NCBI GenBank assembly: GCA_026874595.1
Contig: CM049313.1
Location: 41,322,659 to 41,386,658 of the forward strand
Direction of reading: 5' to 3'
DNA length: 64,000 nt
Source of the DNA: Sipunculus nudus
Lineage: Eukaryota; Annelida; Sipuncula; Golfingiida; Sipunculidae
This document shows positions 45,302 through 57,625 of the stretch, in pieces. Both the position numbers and the translations under genes were made by a program. Each line of letters begins with the position of its first letter. The stretch's first letter is position 1. The notes under the pieces are model-generated. The model had not been told where the DNA came from. It ran no database searches and saw only the letters and a program-made list of their open reading frames with translations.

Positions 45302-46276
45302 TTAAATGTCGGAAACTTTGAATTCAGTTTTTGTTTTTAGTTTTTCCATTTGTGGACAGATGACGCCACTGTACCCACGTCTGCCAGGCTTTTTTTTCAT
45401 GAGTCATCATTTCAGTATAAAACACTGACAGGTTTACAAGATATGATGCAAGCCTGCTGTATTGCCTAAGGATTTACGTGACTCTTCTAATAAAGAGGTT
45501 AATATTGACTAGTCTTCTACCGTAAATAATCAAAACTGACATTTCTTGCAAAAACTGTAGATGACTGCATTTGACCAATTTTGATTGATCCACGTCACTG
45601 ATATAAACTTTTTTTTCAAATTCAACAGGTTACTCATTATATGAGTTATGATTATATCATTCAATAGAATGTACTGCAATACATGTATTAAAAAACGTAA
45701 CACGACATGCTTAATTTATAGAAACCAATTAAAGATCAGCAAAAACAAGCGTTCTGGAAACATTTTTCCTTCTTAAAAGTTTATATTTAATCCTATAATT
45801 GTAGTGATTACAGTGACGTCACCGAAGATGATGTCGTAGTTTGGCACTTGCGCAATTACAGTCTGATGACAACACTTCGTATCAGTTTTTGTTTTAACTT
45901 TTAAAGGTAAAGCTTAAGCTGAAGATATATTGTCCATATATGCCGGCATGGGTTGCACGAGGGCAGGGACAATTCATTATCGTCCAGGTGTGATTGAAAT
46001 ATCTAGGCCAAAGAAAAAAACAGAAAAACAAATAAAAGGACCCTCTGATAGACAGACAGACATGGTCTCATACATATAAACACCGTATAATTCCGCTCGA
46101 TTCTCTTTTTAAGGTTAATATAGTCACACCTTTTTTATATAGAATTTTAGAATATCAGAATTATTTATAGAAACTCATGCACGACATGTTAATTCTGGCA
46201 GTAGTATATCCAGATCATTAACTAGGTTAATAAGCAAATCATGCCATGCGTCTTTCGTTTCCGTAAATATTCAAAG

Positions 46277-46299
46277 ATATATATATATATATATATATA
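46277..46299. repeat. TA microsatellite
   Basis: Twelve TA units. The stretches 45306-46276 and 46300-46928 show nothing else. Confidence 0.9.
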
Positions 46300-46928
46300 G
46301 CGCATGAGTGTATGAATGGATCTATTTGATAACCAGCAACGTTATAGACAAACCCATGTCATTTTCCTGTATGTGATAATTCATCCGCCCTATTTTCCAT
46401 GTATTAAACTTCCCAATGCGTAACACCCTGTGTCATGTTTACCACTTACCATAATTATTCAGGCTAAAAATATCTTACAGGGGGATTTCAAGATTAGCAA
46501 TGGTTATTACAAGTACCCCCGGTTTTTTTTATAATTATGTGATAAAATGTCCGGATTTTAATTGACACATCACTATATTAAATTTTAACATAATTTATCT
46601 TTCTCTTAGATTTGTAAAGAACTATCTTTACTTTTCAAGTATGGAATATTCTTGCACTTATGCAAGTAATTAGATGAATGGAATGGAAACTTAAAGCATT
46701 TGTTGTATTGGCGTTTACGACAACAGTTTTACTTAAGCAATGAGCATTATTACCCAGATCGTCAAAGCAGTCTCAATTTACATGGATGAATGTACCTAAA
46801 AAAATCCAGATAGTGCATAACCCCGCCTACACATCAACAGTAGATGACCAAACTTACTTCAAAATTCCATCAACTCTACAATGGTATCGCGGAATGACAC
46901 CAAATTCCTCCACCAGATGATAGGAGCA

Positions 46929-47010
46929 GGGGGGGGGGGGATTTGCCGGGGGGGGGGGGGGTCTGGTGCGATGCCGGGTGCCGAAAGGGGTAGTGTGTGT
47001 GTGTGTGTGG
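46929..47010. repeat. Paired poly(G) tracts followed by GT run
   Basis: G12 at 46929-46940, seven bases, G14 at 46948-46961, then a GT run at about 46992-47008. Two long G tracts so close could form an intramolecular or paired G-quadruplex. The overlapping 62-71-residue open frames are repeat artefacts. Confidence 0.9.
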
Positions 47011-48585
47011 AGGGGATGGGATGGCTGCAGGTATATTTGCGGGCAAATGGTCCATACACGTACACACACTAATCGGAATTGAAATCCAAGAAACTTTATA
47101 TTTTGTTAAGAATCAGCAAAGAATTTCATTATTCTTGTAACATTTTAGTACTCAAACAAATTGTCACAACATGAATGAAAATTGAGAATGGGTAAACAAA
47201 TGTCAGTTATAACAATCCACTCATTAATTATGAGTTTGGGAAGCACGATTCCTTATCCCGAGTTTCTTAGTTCTCTCATGACAGATTCAAAAATAACATT
47301 CCCGGTTTGGTTTTCTATTTATAAACTGTTGCAGATGAAAGTGTGCAGTAGTGAAACTTGACTGTAGTTTTCATGTTTTGAAAATTATTAACTACAATGA
47401 TTTTCTTATGGTCTGGAAGATTTGTCCTCACTGGAGCATGCAAGGCTCCCTGCGGTACTACTTGACTACTCCCCTGAGGAGAAGTGGCTTTGAAAACAGA
47501 TGTACAAACATAAAAAATGATATTGCAGTTGATTCAAATCTTTTCACATATTCGCGTTCTCAGTATATATACCTTGCCATTTCGCGGAATATCCACGAAT
47601 TGAATATTTCTTAAGATATGTTATACTCGGTAAATGACAGAAATATAGGCCAGAATATTACGGAAATTTCTCGCCTCTGTGACTCTGTCAGAACTACAAT
47701 AGTAATATATGATGAACTCATCCTCGCTTCAAGGCTTTGAACCCCATTCACTTGAATACACGTTTCTGTAATTTATCTCTTATATGCTGAGGTTACAGCT
47801 TAGTTTGAACCTTATTGTCATGATTGACTCATTACACACATGGGAAAAGTCGCGGTCAACTTCCAACTGGAATATTGTCTTAAAAATTAATTACATTTGG
47901 CTATAATATTGAGCTGAGGCTTTCTCCCAGGTTGGGGATTAAACCATGTAGTATGGGTCAGTATATGAACACTTGTTCAATCACTATAGACCGGTTCACT
48001 GCCAACAAAGAAAGGTTATTTTTTTAATCTTATCATTGCTTGCACATCATGTTCACGATTCTTTTGTTTTAACTGTCAGAAATCTTTATTGTATGTCGTC
48101 CGAATATGATATAATGCTGTATGTGAAATGCATGGAACAGGACGGAGTACTAGAGTGTGGGTAGGGTTACGTCAGCGTGACTCCCATTACATCACGCCGC
48201 ACTGGTTTCTGCACTCCTGGCTACTCAACCGTAAAAACCTGTATTTTAACCATTTCTGTAAACTGAATAATTACCGTGATAGTACAATGGAAGTCTTGGT
48301 TTTGATGCTGATGCAAGCCCTTGATTCTATGAAGACAAGGTATTTTATACCTGATATAAATACCTGTGGGAGAGGGTTGAAAAACGATATGGACTCATTT
48401 GGTATATAGCGTGATATCAATGTCCACCCAGTTCAGTCTGATGTTATAAAGATGTTATCTGATGATATAAAAACAATATAGCGGTTAGCTGGGGACATAT
48501 ATAGTAACCTTAGATAAAAACAAATCGAAAGTCCCTGATTATTAGTTTTCAAGTCTATAGACGATGATGAAGATCATAGATCAGT

Positions 48586-48676
48586 CAGTGGCGGATCCAG
48601 AAATTCGAGAACAGGGGGCGCTAATACTGGGTTAGTTGTTGATGCATATATATTAAGAAAAATAAGTTCTTAAATT

Positions 48677-48719
<43 letters not shown>

Positions 48720-48801
48720 TTATTTGTTATTATTATTTTTATAACTACGTTACAGCTCAAGGGGGGGGGGGGGCGGATGTCCCCTTCTGGATCCATCACT
48801 G
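48586..48801. mobile_element. 216-base MITE, hAT-like CAGTGGCGGATCCAG ends
   Basis: The left end CAGTGGCGGATCCAGAA and the right end, reversed, CAGTGATGGATCCAGAA differ at two of 17 positions. The interior has a TA microsatellite (48680-48717) and G13 at 48761-48773. The CAG terminus and short length fit hAT-type MITEs; an eight-base target duplication is not clear. Confidence 0.65.
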
Positions 48802-48829
48802 TCAATGATAAATCAAGGGACGTATAGAG

Positions 48830-49051
48830 TCAATCATAAGCTGGAATCTCGCCGGGGTCATGTTTTGATGCAAGAAAACGTCCTCTCATTCCCTTATTTT
48901 CTTCAGAACTGAGCGCATTGGGGTTACAAAAGCGCGCAGGGCTGAAGTCAAAGACTACAGCAACCTGTAGCTGCCCGATAAAGCTAAAAAAATCTTCGGT
49001 CAGACAGACAAAAGAATAAAAATCGGAAAGCCACAAAAATTGTTTTTGCAA
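48830..49051 (-). repeat. Probable dispersed repeat with short open frame
   Basis: A GC-richer segment whose minus strand gives a 73-residue frame (QLQVAVVFDFSPARF, then KHDPGEIPAYD). About 50 bases of it match 40007-40056 on the other strand at roughly four of five positions. Recurrence suggests a repeat family, possibly carrying or captured from coding sequence. Confidence 0.35.
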
Positions 49052-49204
49052 ATGTATTTTCCCATAACGATTTCCGATTAGTAGTAAAATATAAAAAGGT
49101 GGTTAAATTAAATATCCAGATAAAAATTCCGGCAGTTAACTGACAACACGAAAGTCGCCACAACTGATATCATATGAATGGGGAATTTTTTATCCGCGAA
49201 TAAA

Positions 49205-49207
<3 letters not shown>

Positions 49208-49272
<65 letters not shown>
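49208..49272. repeat. GA microsatellite
   Basis: About 32 GA units with one AAAG interruption. Confidence 0.95.
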
Positions 49273-50541
49273 CCGGGGGATGACTGTTACCCTCTTATTC
49301 TTCTGTTATTAATTCAGGCTTACATGGAAGGCTGCATGCTCAATTTGTTATATTTAAACATTATTTACTGAAAAGCTGAACCATTAAACTTAAAAAATAC
49401 TTTCTTTGTTACCCCTTGTGATTGATTCATGTTTATAGAGGATACTTGGAAATCAAATCAAATAACTATCATCGCTAAGAAAAAAAAACACTTGGCCCTA
49501 AACGCCAGGAGTCCTTGTTGGATACTTTTTTCATGTCTTGAACGTCAAGCAAATCTAAAAAGTCACGCAATGGTGTTATCTGGCGATTTTTTTTTTATAT
49601 TTTTGGTGCCGTAAAAACACTCCAGGGTAGCGGGAATAAATAAGGTATTGACTTGTTGACACCCCAGGCACAGGTCGGCGCCACGCGGGGTGACTCAATA
49701 TGGTCTCTAGTGACTCAATGTTTTCCACGGTTCCTTGGAAACCCGCATCCTTGTCTGCTTCCCAGTACTGTTGCATCAGCAGCAAGTTGGGAAACAAGTG
49801 CCGAGTGAAGTGAACGATAATTCACACGTTCGGCAGATTTCTGTTCTTATTTGTGGTAGACATCTATGTCTCGTGTCCAAATGAGCCACGTGTTACTATT
49901 TATGAATAAATATTTATAGCCAAAATGGTTATTTGTAATTTTTATGTTATCGAGGAAATAAAGTCCTTTTCTCCTTCTGCGATAAAGCATTAAAAAGTCC
50001 ATCAGCCCTATTAACAGATTTACTAATTATATTCCTCGGGCAGTAGTATCATGTATCCCTCGGATCGATGGTTTATCTGTTAGCAACTTGCGCAAAAAAG
50101 TTATTAAGGGATTTTTAATAACTTTACGGAGGAACAACACATTTCAACAATACATTCAAATATTTTATACAATTGTGACATACTATTATACACCCTTTTT
50201 GTCCTTACGAGGTGCAGAGACATTAGTCGATGATATATGTAATGGGAGCTTTTTTTACAAATCACCTGTGTGTTAGTCAAGCCTGATAATTTGAGGAAAA
50301 CCTGTTGAGTCAGCAGTGACGCTTCATTACACCTACATACACTTAAAGTTTTCTATATTGTACACATATATTCACCCAAAAAGAACAAATTATCTAATTA
50401 AATATTCAAAGCTGGAAGTTGGGCGAGAAAGATTTGAATTTTCACAAGAAAATACAGCCCAGATATGTAATTAAGTTAGCAGAATAAATCAAATTGTTGT
50501 GATAAAAACATTGTCGTGATAAGTCAATATCTATTTGTCAA

Positions 50542-50544
<3 letters not shown>

Positions 50545-50584
<40 letters not shown>
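50545..50584. repeat. GA microsatellite
   Basis: About 20 GA units. Another GAGAGA tract occurs at 50710-50722. The flanks from 49800 to 51080 hold no gene I can support. Confidence 0.95.
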
Positions 50585-50586
<2 letters not shown>

Positions 50587-51089
50587 CAGACAGACATATA
50601 CTTAGCAAGTGACAGAGATAAGGAAATCGAGGTCATGATTGAGTTGTAACGTACATACGACAGGCCTTATTATGCGAGAACCTGGGGAAGATAAACAATG
50701 GGTTGTCGATAGAGAGAGAGGAGAGGGACTGGGTTGAGTTAGACGGAGGCAGGGCGCACCTGCGTGCGTGGGCGGACGGGGAAGTGAGTGCCTGAACATC
50801 CCTGGATCAGATACTTGACGAGCACTAGGGGTCGCCACCCGCTGTTGCTGACACCAGCCCAGTGAACCCTGATTGTGTTTTGTCCTGTATCCGGTGTTCC
50901 CTCACGCTAAGGATGATGGCGGTACATCATGCCAAGTGTATTGTCTCGTTGATACATGGAGGGTTATATGATGAATGTATACTTTACGAGGAAGTAATGA
51001 AGTGTTAACACATCTGTGTTATATATATTGTAATTTGTGATAAAAGGGCTGACGATCATCGTGACAGTATGAACGGTATAAATTGAAAC

Positions 51090-51150
51090 GTGGTGGTGGT
51101 GATGATGATGATGATGATGATGATAGTGGTGATGAGAATAGTAATAATAA
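51090..51150. repeat. GGT/GAT trinucleotide microsatellite
   Basis: GGT units pass into GAT units and then decay into GTAATAATAA. Confidence 0.9.
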
Positions 51151-52202
51151 TCATAGCAAATTTACTCTGATGGTCGGGGAAGACACTCTCATACTCACAA
51201 ACGTATACTGGCCAATTTCTATGTCCCTTCTCACCTAAACAACAGGTAACTAGAGGGCACTATGTGGAGCTCAAATGGCTCCACCAAAGTAAACCCATCC
51301 ATTTGTACAATGTACACTGAGGGTTTCACTGAAGCCTTTTTCCCATCTTACAAACCCTGTACCATACTATCAGTGTGTATGCGAGGTTCCAAGGTGCTGG
51401 CAGCCTGTTTGATTGATATAGTGTCTTAAATTAAAGCAGTAAATTAAGCTAATGTGACAGCTCATATGGTAACTGACACTGCACTTACAATTCTCATGTT
51501 CAAGGCGTGAATAGAGTTTGCTACATAGATGCATTCTTCTTTCCAGGCCCATGTCAACCATTCCATATATTTTTTTAATCTGGTTAGTAGACACGGGATA
51601 CCTCTGCTAACAAACAGACAAGCCACCCAACAAAGATATAGACAAACAGGGATGTAAACATAACCTCCAAGGCTTTTGTTGGGGAAATAAAGAAGTTGAC
51701 ATGGGTCGCACCATACGTCAGCAACGGACATCTGTATTACCATCAGAATTTTCTTAAAGAAATGTTTCATTAGAACATTTATATGCGTTTTAAAAATAAA
51801 TATATAAAAATACATATATTGATATATTATAAGGCAGATTAGTATTTCATTTACAAAAAATATGAGTATATCATATGCATCTGAACAGGTAAATGGGGTA
51901 AATATGTGCACGTGCATGCCTACACGTGTTTACTATGCATGTGTGTGTGTGGGGGGGGGGGGTACATACGACTTGTTTACAACCAGAACTAGTAACAGAA
52001 CACTACAAGGTCCTTGTGTTACCTGAGCGTACATCCAGGCCACCGTTATCTGACATAATGTTACCTTGTACAAAAATAAACATAGTCGTACATATCAATA
52101 TTTCACAGCTCTGGTAGTAAATACATCTGTCAGTATTTCCATGGGTCTTGTCAACACCTTGTGGCTTTTCTACACTAAAAATATATATGCCCTTAAAGTC
52201 AC

Positions 52203-52440
52203 TAGGGGGCCTGGACAGTTGAGTGGTAAAATGCGTGGCGCTCTCCGCTGGCGACCCGGGTTCGATTCCCGGCTTGGCTATGAGAGTGGGTTGTAGTTGC
52301 CCGTCCAAGGGTTGGTTGTTTTCTCCGGGTTCTCCGGTTTCCTCCATCACAAGGGACTGCCGAACGTTACCATCCCAGCCATGGAGAGTGCCTCGTATTA
52401 TTTATTATAACAAGTCGTACAATCCATGTAAAATAAATAA
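52203..52440 (+). mobile_element. tRNA-derived SINE with AATAAA-like tail
   Basis: GTTGAGTGGTAAAATGCG resembles an A box and CCCGGGTTCGATTCCCGG is a perfect B-box stem-loop, as in a tRNA. The body carries TTTTCTCCGGGTTCTCCGG, a phrase common in molluscan SINEs as far as I recall. It ends in ATGTAAAATAAATAAAG, a simple tail of the kind borrowed from a LINE. This is the best preserved SINE in the window; no clear target duplication was found. Confidence 0.8.
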
Positions 52441-52611
52441 AGTTTAAACACCCATAGAATTATATCACAGATGTTACTTATTATGTTTTGTCGATTCAAA
52501 GTCACACGTTTATATCTTATCATCCAAACGTTTGTAAAGGATAGTCAAGATCCAAGTGTCTCTGCCAGGTATATTCAAAAGTGGTTTGTGTGAATGTGCC
52601 TGAGTGCGGGG

Positions 52612-52613
52612 GC

Positions 52614-52663
<50 letters not shown>
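52612..52663. repeat. TG-AG compound microsatellite
   Basis: A TG run turns directly into about 20 AG units. From 52664 to 54160 I see no gene or named element. Confidence 0.95.
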
Positions 52664-52667
<4 letters not shown>

Positions 52668-54159
52668 GAGATTTCAACTCAAGGTATAAATGTATAATTT
52701 AAAATCATGAATATTTTTGAAAAAAGTTTCGAAGTTAAACTGCAGATGAAACATTTTGATGCATTAATTAGTACATATTGTTAGTCTTTTTGTGAAATAT
52801 AATATAATAATATTTTAAAATGACAATGCATAGGACGCCGAAGTAATGAATTGTTTATAAAAAAAAAAACAAATACACAGAATACACACAAACTTGAAAA
52901 CATACATGTTTCATTATGAAAGAAGAAAAAATAAAGAGAAAAATAAAGTCATTCATTTGTAAATTAAATTGCAGGTTTATATTAACGATATAACGAGACA
53001 GACAGCAACCTGTTCAGTAGAGCTTGAAAATTAATATTAAAACCTGTCACTACTGCATGCTCTTTGGTGATTTTTTTTGCTGGTAATACCATTTTGATTA
53101 ATTTATAAACAAATATGATTTTTTTCTGCATTTTCCTGGACTTGTCTTTGTGCGTACATAACGTCGTATAGGCCTACTTGCTATAGACTTGGAGACTTCT
53201 CCCTGATAGCAATCATAGACAGACGGTGGCCTCTACCTCTAAACTTTCCGCATGCATACACACATAAAATACAATGACGTATATCCCATGGCCGATTCTT
53301 AATTGATTACGTTGGATCAACAATTGATTATTGCTTGTTTACCTTTATTGTTATTAACCCTAAATGACCCTGTCCCTCGGATACACGCAGTTAATAACAT
53401 ATTTTACCCCTGAGCATGCGCGATGCGCAATATACGTGTTTCTGTAGGTAGACCCATCGCCCTTTTACGAAAAAAGTAAAAAAAAATATATGAAAAAGGC
53501 TCACCGAGGAAGTTTAGAATAAACACGGTTAATTGTCTTTAAATATTAAGGGGTTTATAGTTTTTTTTAGAATAATACTTGGTAAAATATGTTGTTTTCT
53601 GATCTATCATCCCTATCTGAACACATATAGTGCAATTTGTCAGCCCGTAGTGGACCAAGGTCACCTCTTAATGGACTCGTATATTGTTTGTAAATCGGTT
53701 AAGGCTGATAGCATCTCGTCCGATTCCTCCGATCAATAGTGAGCAAAGACAATGTCTGGATTTCCACCATTCAAGAATGCCCCTACCCTGCTGTAGAGCT
53801 CCCAATTAATTCGTACTGCTCGTAATAAACTCGTATCAGCTTCTGATAAACTCTTCCGAGCTCTAAATCAACTCGTACAAGCTAACAACAAACACGCAAA
53901 AGCTAGACACATACAGCTCGTATCCATGCTCGCAGCTCGGTACAAGTCGTAGCGCACCGGGCTGCACTTGTTCCTTCCTCGTTTTATTCTCGCACTGAAC
54001 TCGTAAGATAACTAAAAACTGTGTAATCGACAAGCGACAACAGGTATCCGTCTAATCAAAGTGGCATGGATACCTGGACTGACAGCCCTAGAAATATGTG
54101 GCATCAGAGATGCCGAAGTATACCAAGACACATGGATGGACGAAACTAATTATTAATGT

Positions 54160-54550
54160 AGGTGTTACCACCAGTCATGTGTACAACATAATTCAAACGC
54201 AAATCTATTGACATGCAAAATTTCAGGCCGATACATCATACCACTCCTGAGATAAATGCATAAATATATAAGGTGGCGCAACCAGGCTTGTGTATAAGAT
54301 CAAGGTATTCAAGATCTATGGACATGCAAAATTTCAGGCCGATATACGGCTATTTTTACGAAGATGGAACAGTAGGTGGTTCCACCTGTCTTGTTTTCCA
54401 TGAAGCTATCGAAGACTGATAAACGAGCAAAATTTCAGGCTGATACATCCGTAAACTCCTGAGATATGTGCAATATTAACGAAAAACATAATCATGAACG
54501 GACGCTATGTGAAAATGAAGGTAGGTAGTGCCACCAGACTTGCGTGAAAA
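54160..54550 (+). repeat. Three-copy ~105-base repeat units
   Basis: GCAAAATTTCAGGCCGATA recurs at about 54217, 54327 and 54430, each preceded by a GRTGGYRCCACC-like box (GGTGTTACCACC, GGTGGCGCAACC, GGTGGTTCCACC, and GTAGTGCCACC at the end). These boxes are decayed versions of the GGTGGCGCCACC palindrome, linking this array to the composite family. Confidence 0.7.
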
Positions 54551-55273
54551 CATAGTATCCGCACAACTCTTGGCGAATACAATTATATACATATGCGCAG
54601 TTAGAAGGACAGTTGCCTGATTTTTATTTAATGTGGATTTGAGGAGGCGTCAGTACTCTTTTGCTGAATCTCAGAAAATTACCTGCAGGTCTCATTTAAC
54701 ACCCTCATATACCCGTGTAGGTGTATATTTGCTGAAGTTCCCCTTGTCATGGGAGAAAAATGGAAACCCGCAAACAGGGCTATTACTCGTTAAACACAGG
54801 TAGAGAACAACCAGTAGTGATGAGAACGGCAGGTTTTGCACACACAGTGGGCCCTTCTTTATACTTTCAGATATCATACTGGCACAGACTTGTTATTATG
54901 AAGATGGGTCGGCCTATCCCATAACGATTGGTATGTATGTTATTTGCCTGCGGCTGAGGTGCATGTTGGGTACATCAGCCGGGCAGATAGGTATCCATGC
55001 CAACAGACAGATAAATGTCTCAGTATCTGCTCTGGTATGTGCAAAAAGTAGCAAGTATATATCTCTGTGACGTATATTGGGGTAATTTAATATTCAAACA
55101 CGCCAATAACACCAGACGGGAACGACCCTCTATATCCTTGCTTTTCAGATCTTGTTAATGTAAACAGACCATGTAGAAACACATTCTTACATCTTAATCC
55201 ATCATTGTTAAAAGCGTAAGTTTAGGTCCGAACATATAGGTGTTCGAAATGTATGATCATACCTGCATGTGTC

Positions 55274-55277
<4 letters not shown>

Positions 55278-55313
<36 letters not shown>

Positions 55314-55370
55314 TATATATATACATATACATTAATATTATATAAATACATTATATAATATATATATGTA

Positions 55371-55401
<31 letters not shown>

Positions 55402-55402
55402 T
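55278..55402. repeat. TA-rich microsatellite
   Basis: Two long TA runs with an imperfect ATAC/ATTATA middle. Confidence 0.9.
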
Positions 55403-55798
55403 ACATCCATGTGTTTATGTACTTAGATTTTGTATGTACATTCGGCTGTCGTACATATGCACTCAAAGATTTACGTGTACATGCAGTATGTTCAAACAGT
55501 GAGTCATTTACTCATATATAGCCTTTACATGACAGTCCATGATAAAACACTGTCTGAACAACGTTATATACTGATATAACTCATGTTATGAATATCCTTG
55601 GAACCGCTGAATGTTACTGAAGCTGGCAGACAGGGAGCCATATACCGCTGAAAGCACGTTATAGTTGTGACCATATTGATTTTATATACAGTCATGTAGC
55701 TTGGTATACGTCGCTTGTCGCAGGCGTGGGGTAACTGGTATTTCCCGGGACAGCCAGATACAGACATATCCTGATTATGTTATGCATGTGTATGTATA

Positions 55799-56985
55799 TG
55801 TCAAGGCCCAGATCCCGATCGGGATTTGTTCCAGCCTAAACCCTGATCGGGATATGGTCCAGCCCTTGTCCAGACCAGATCCCGGTCGGGTTTAGGCGGA
55901 CCAAATCCCGATCGGAATCTGGTCTGAACCAATCAGGAATTGGTCCTGATCAAATCTCGATCGGGATCTGGGCTGGACCAATTCCTGATTGGTCCAGACC
56001 AATTCCCAATCGGGATTCAGTCAGGCCTAAATCCTGATCGGGATCTGGTCTGGACCAGTTCCTGATTGAGATTCCATGTCCGACTAGAGCAGGCTTTTGG
56101 AGTAAACATTATATTCCATGAGGTTAAGACATGAAAATAATAAACCAAGTTTTGTAAAAAAATTATATTTATATATATATATCAATATATGTAATAAAAA
56201 TATGAAAATATACATATATTAAAGTTGAAAATGTTGATAAGAGAAGTTATAAATTGTTGGTTTTCATGAAATCATGACTTTTTACTTGAATGTAAGCTGT
56301 TTACGAGTTGATACAAGTTAAGAATAACCATATTTGAGAACTGGGGACTGAAAATTTCATATGATACTTAATTTCATATATATGTCATCCATCTAACAAT
56401 TTATTCTACCAAAAAAACTCATCAAATATATATACTTATTTACACAGTGAGTCAGCTTAAACTAGCTCAATATTTATACCAAAAAAAATTGACTAAACAA
56501 TCTGATGAAAATACTGGAAATAATAATTCAACTTGAAAAATAATGCAAGGACTTGAAAAATAATTATAATAAATATAATCACTCAATTAATTCAAACTTA
56601 AATATTAGTTAAGTTATTACGGTAGAATAATTAACACTGACAACAAACTAAATTAATATTTGTCATTACTTTTTAAGTTATAATTTCAGACATCCTGGCA
56701 GGGATATATAGGCTTGCTCTGAATCTAGGTCTGGGCTGACCTGAACCTTGATAAGTTCAGACAGGAACTCATTCTCTTTCCTAAAAGTTTATGAACGGGG
56801 TTTAGGCTGGACCAAATCCTGATCGGCATCTGGTCTGGACCAATCGGCGATTGGTCCAGACCAGATCCCGATCGGGATTTGGTCTGGCCTAAACCCCGAT
56901 CGGGATTTGGTCTGGTCTAAACCCCGATCGGGATTTGGTCTGGACCAATCAGTAATTGGTCCAGATCGGGATCTGGGCCTTGACA
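55799..56985. mobile_element. 1.19-kb foldback-like element with palindrome-rich arms
   Basis: The left end TGTCAAGGCCCAGATCCCGA is the exact inverse of the right end, and TATA stands on both outer sides (55795-55798 and 56986-56989) as a possible target duplication. Each arm is 190-300 bases of repeated palindromic words: CCCGATCGGG and variants at least seven times on the left and five on the right, alternating with GGACCAATTCCTGATTGGTCC-like words in decayed form. The core, 56100-56780, is AT-rich with no open frame. Long arms made of short repeats around an unrelated core are the structure of foldback elements. Confidence 0.8.
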
Positions 56986-57289
56986 TATACACTGCTCATT
57001 CCGTGTCTGAGCCCTGACGTCTCCGGAAATAAATATACCGAGGCTGGCACTGTCAAACAGCATGTTGACCGGGATAATTCATTCGTTATGTTTTCAGAAA
57101 TTTCCGTTTTACTCTTCAATTTATTGCCAACATTTTAATGACAAATTGACTCATCCTAAAATACACGTATATTGTACTTGTGTTTGGCCACTACATTTTC
57201 TGTCTCCTGCCCAAAGTGTATATATATGTTTAGGTGCACGCGCATGGACGACAACATGTTATTTAAGGTACATGTACAATTGATTGAAT

Positions 57290-57625
57290 AAAGTTATTTC
57301 CTTGAGAATAAGTCTCTAGCATTAACAGTTGCCATGTTAAGTGTCAGAATATATTTCTTGCTGTTTATATATATGTTTATATGCCGATATCTTTTACAAA
57401 ATATGTAATCATGACCTTATTTCTGTCACCCACATAGGAAATATATAGAGCAATTTGTGTGCTAGATATGAACAAAAACAAACGAAAGGTTTTAATATAA
57501 GGAAGTCCTGAAGTGTAACAATAGGTTTTCAATGGAAAATTTAGTATTTGATATTTATATCTGGAAGGAACGGAGTCGCAATGACCCTGTTCAGTATTGA
57601 TTGGTTTGCAAAATATAATCTGTCA
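57290..57625 (+). repeat. Dispersed repeat related to 5875-6190
   Basis: GAGAATAAGTCTCTAGC, CATGTTAAGTGTCAGAATAT and the GGAAGGAACGGAGTCGCAAT segment match 5875-6190 in order, with substitutions. The GGAC-hairpin tail of that copy is absent here. Confidence 0.5.

Noticed and set aside
46854-47072. Several Pro/His/Thr-rich frames
   Set aside because: Created by poly(G) and GT tracts.
51462-51917. 151-residue minus-strand frame rich in Phe, Ile and Tyr
   Set aside because: Composition is that of AT-rich DNA read in frame. No motif or splice sites.
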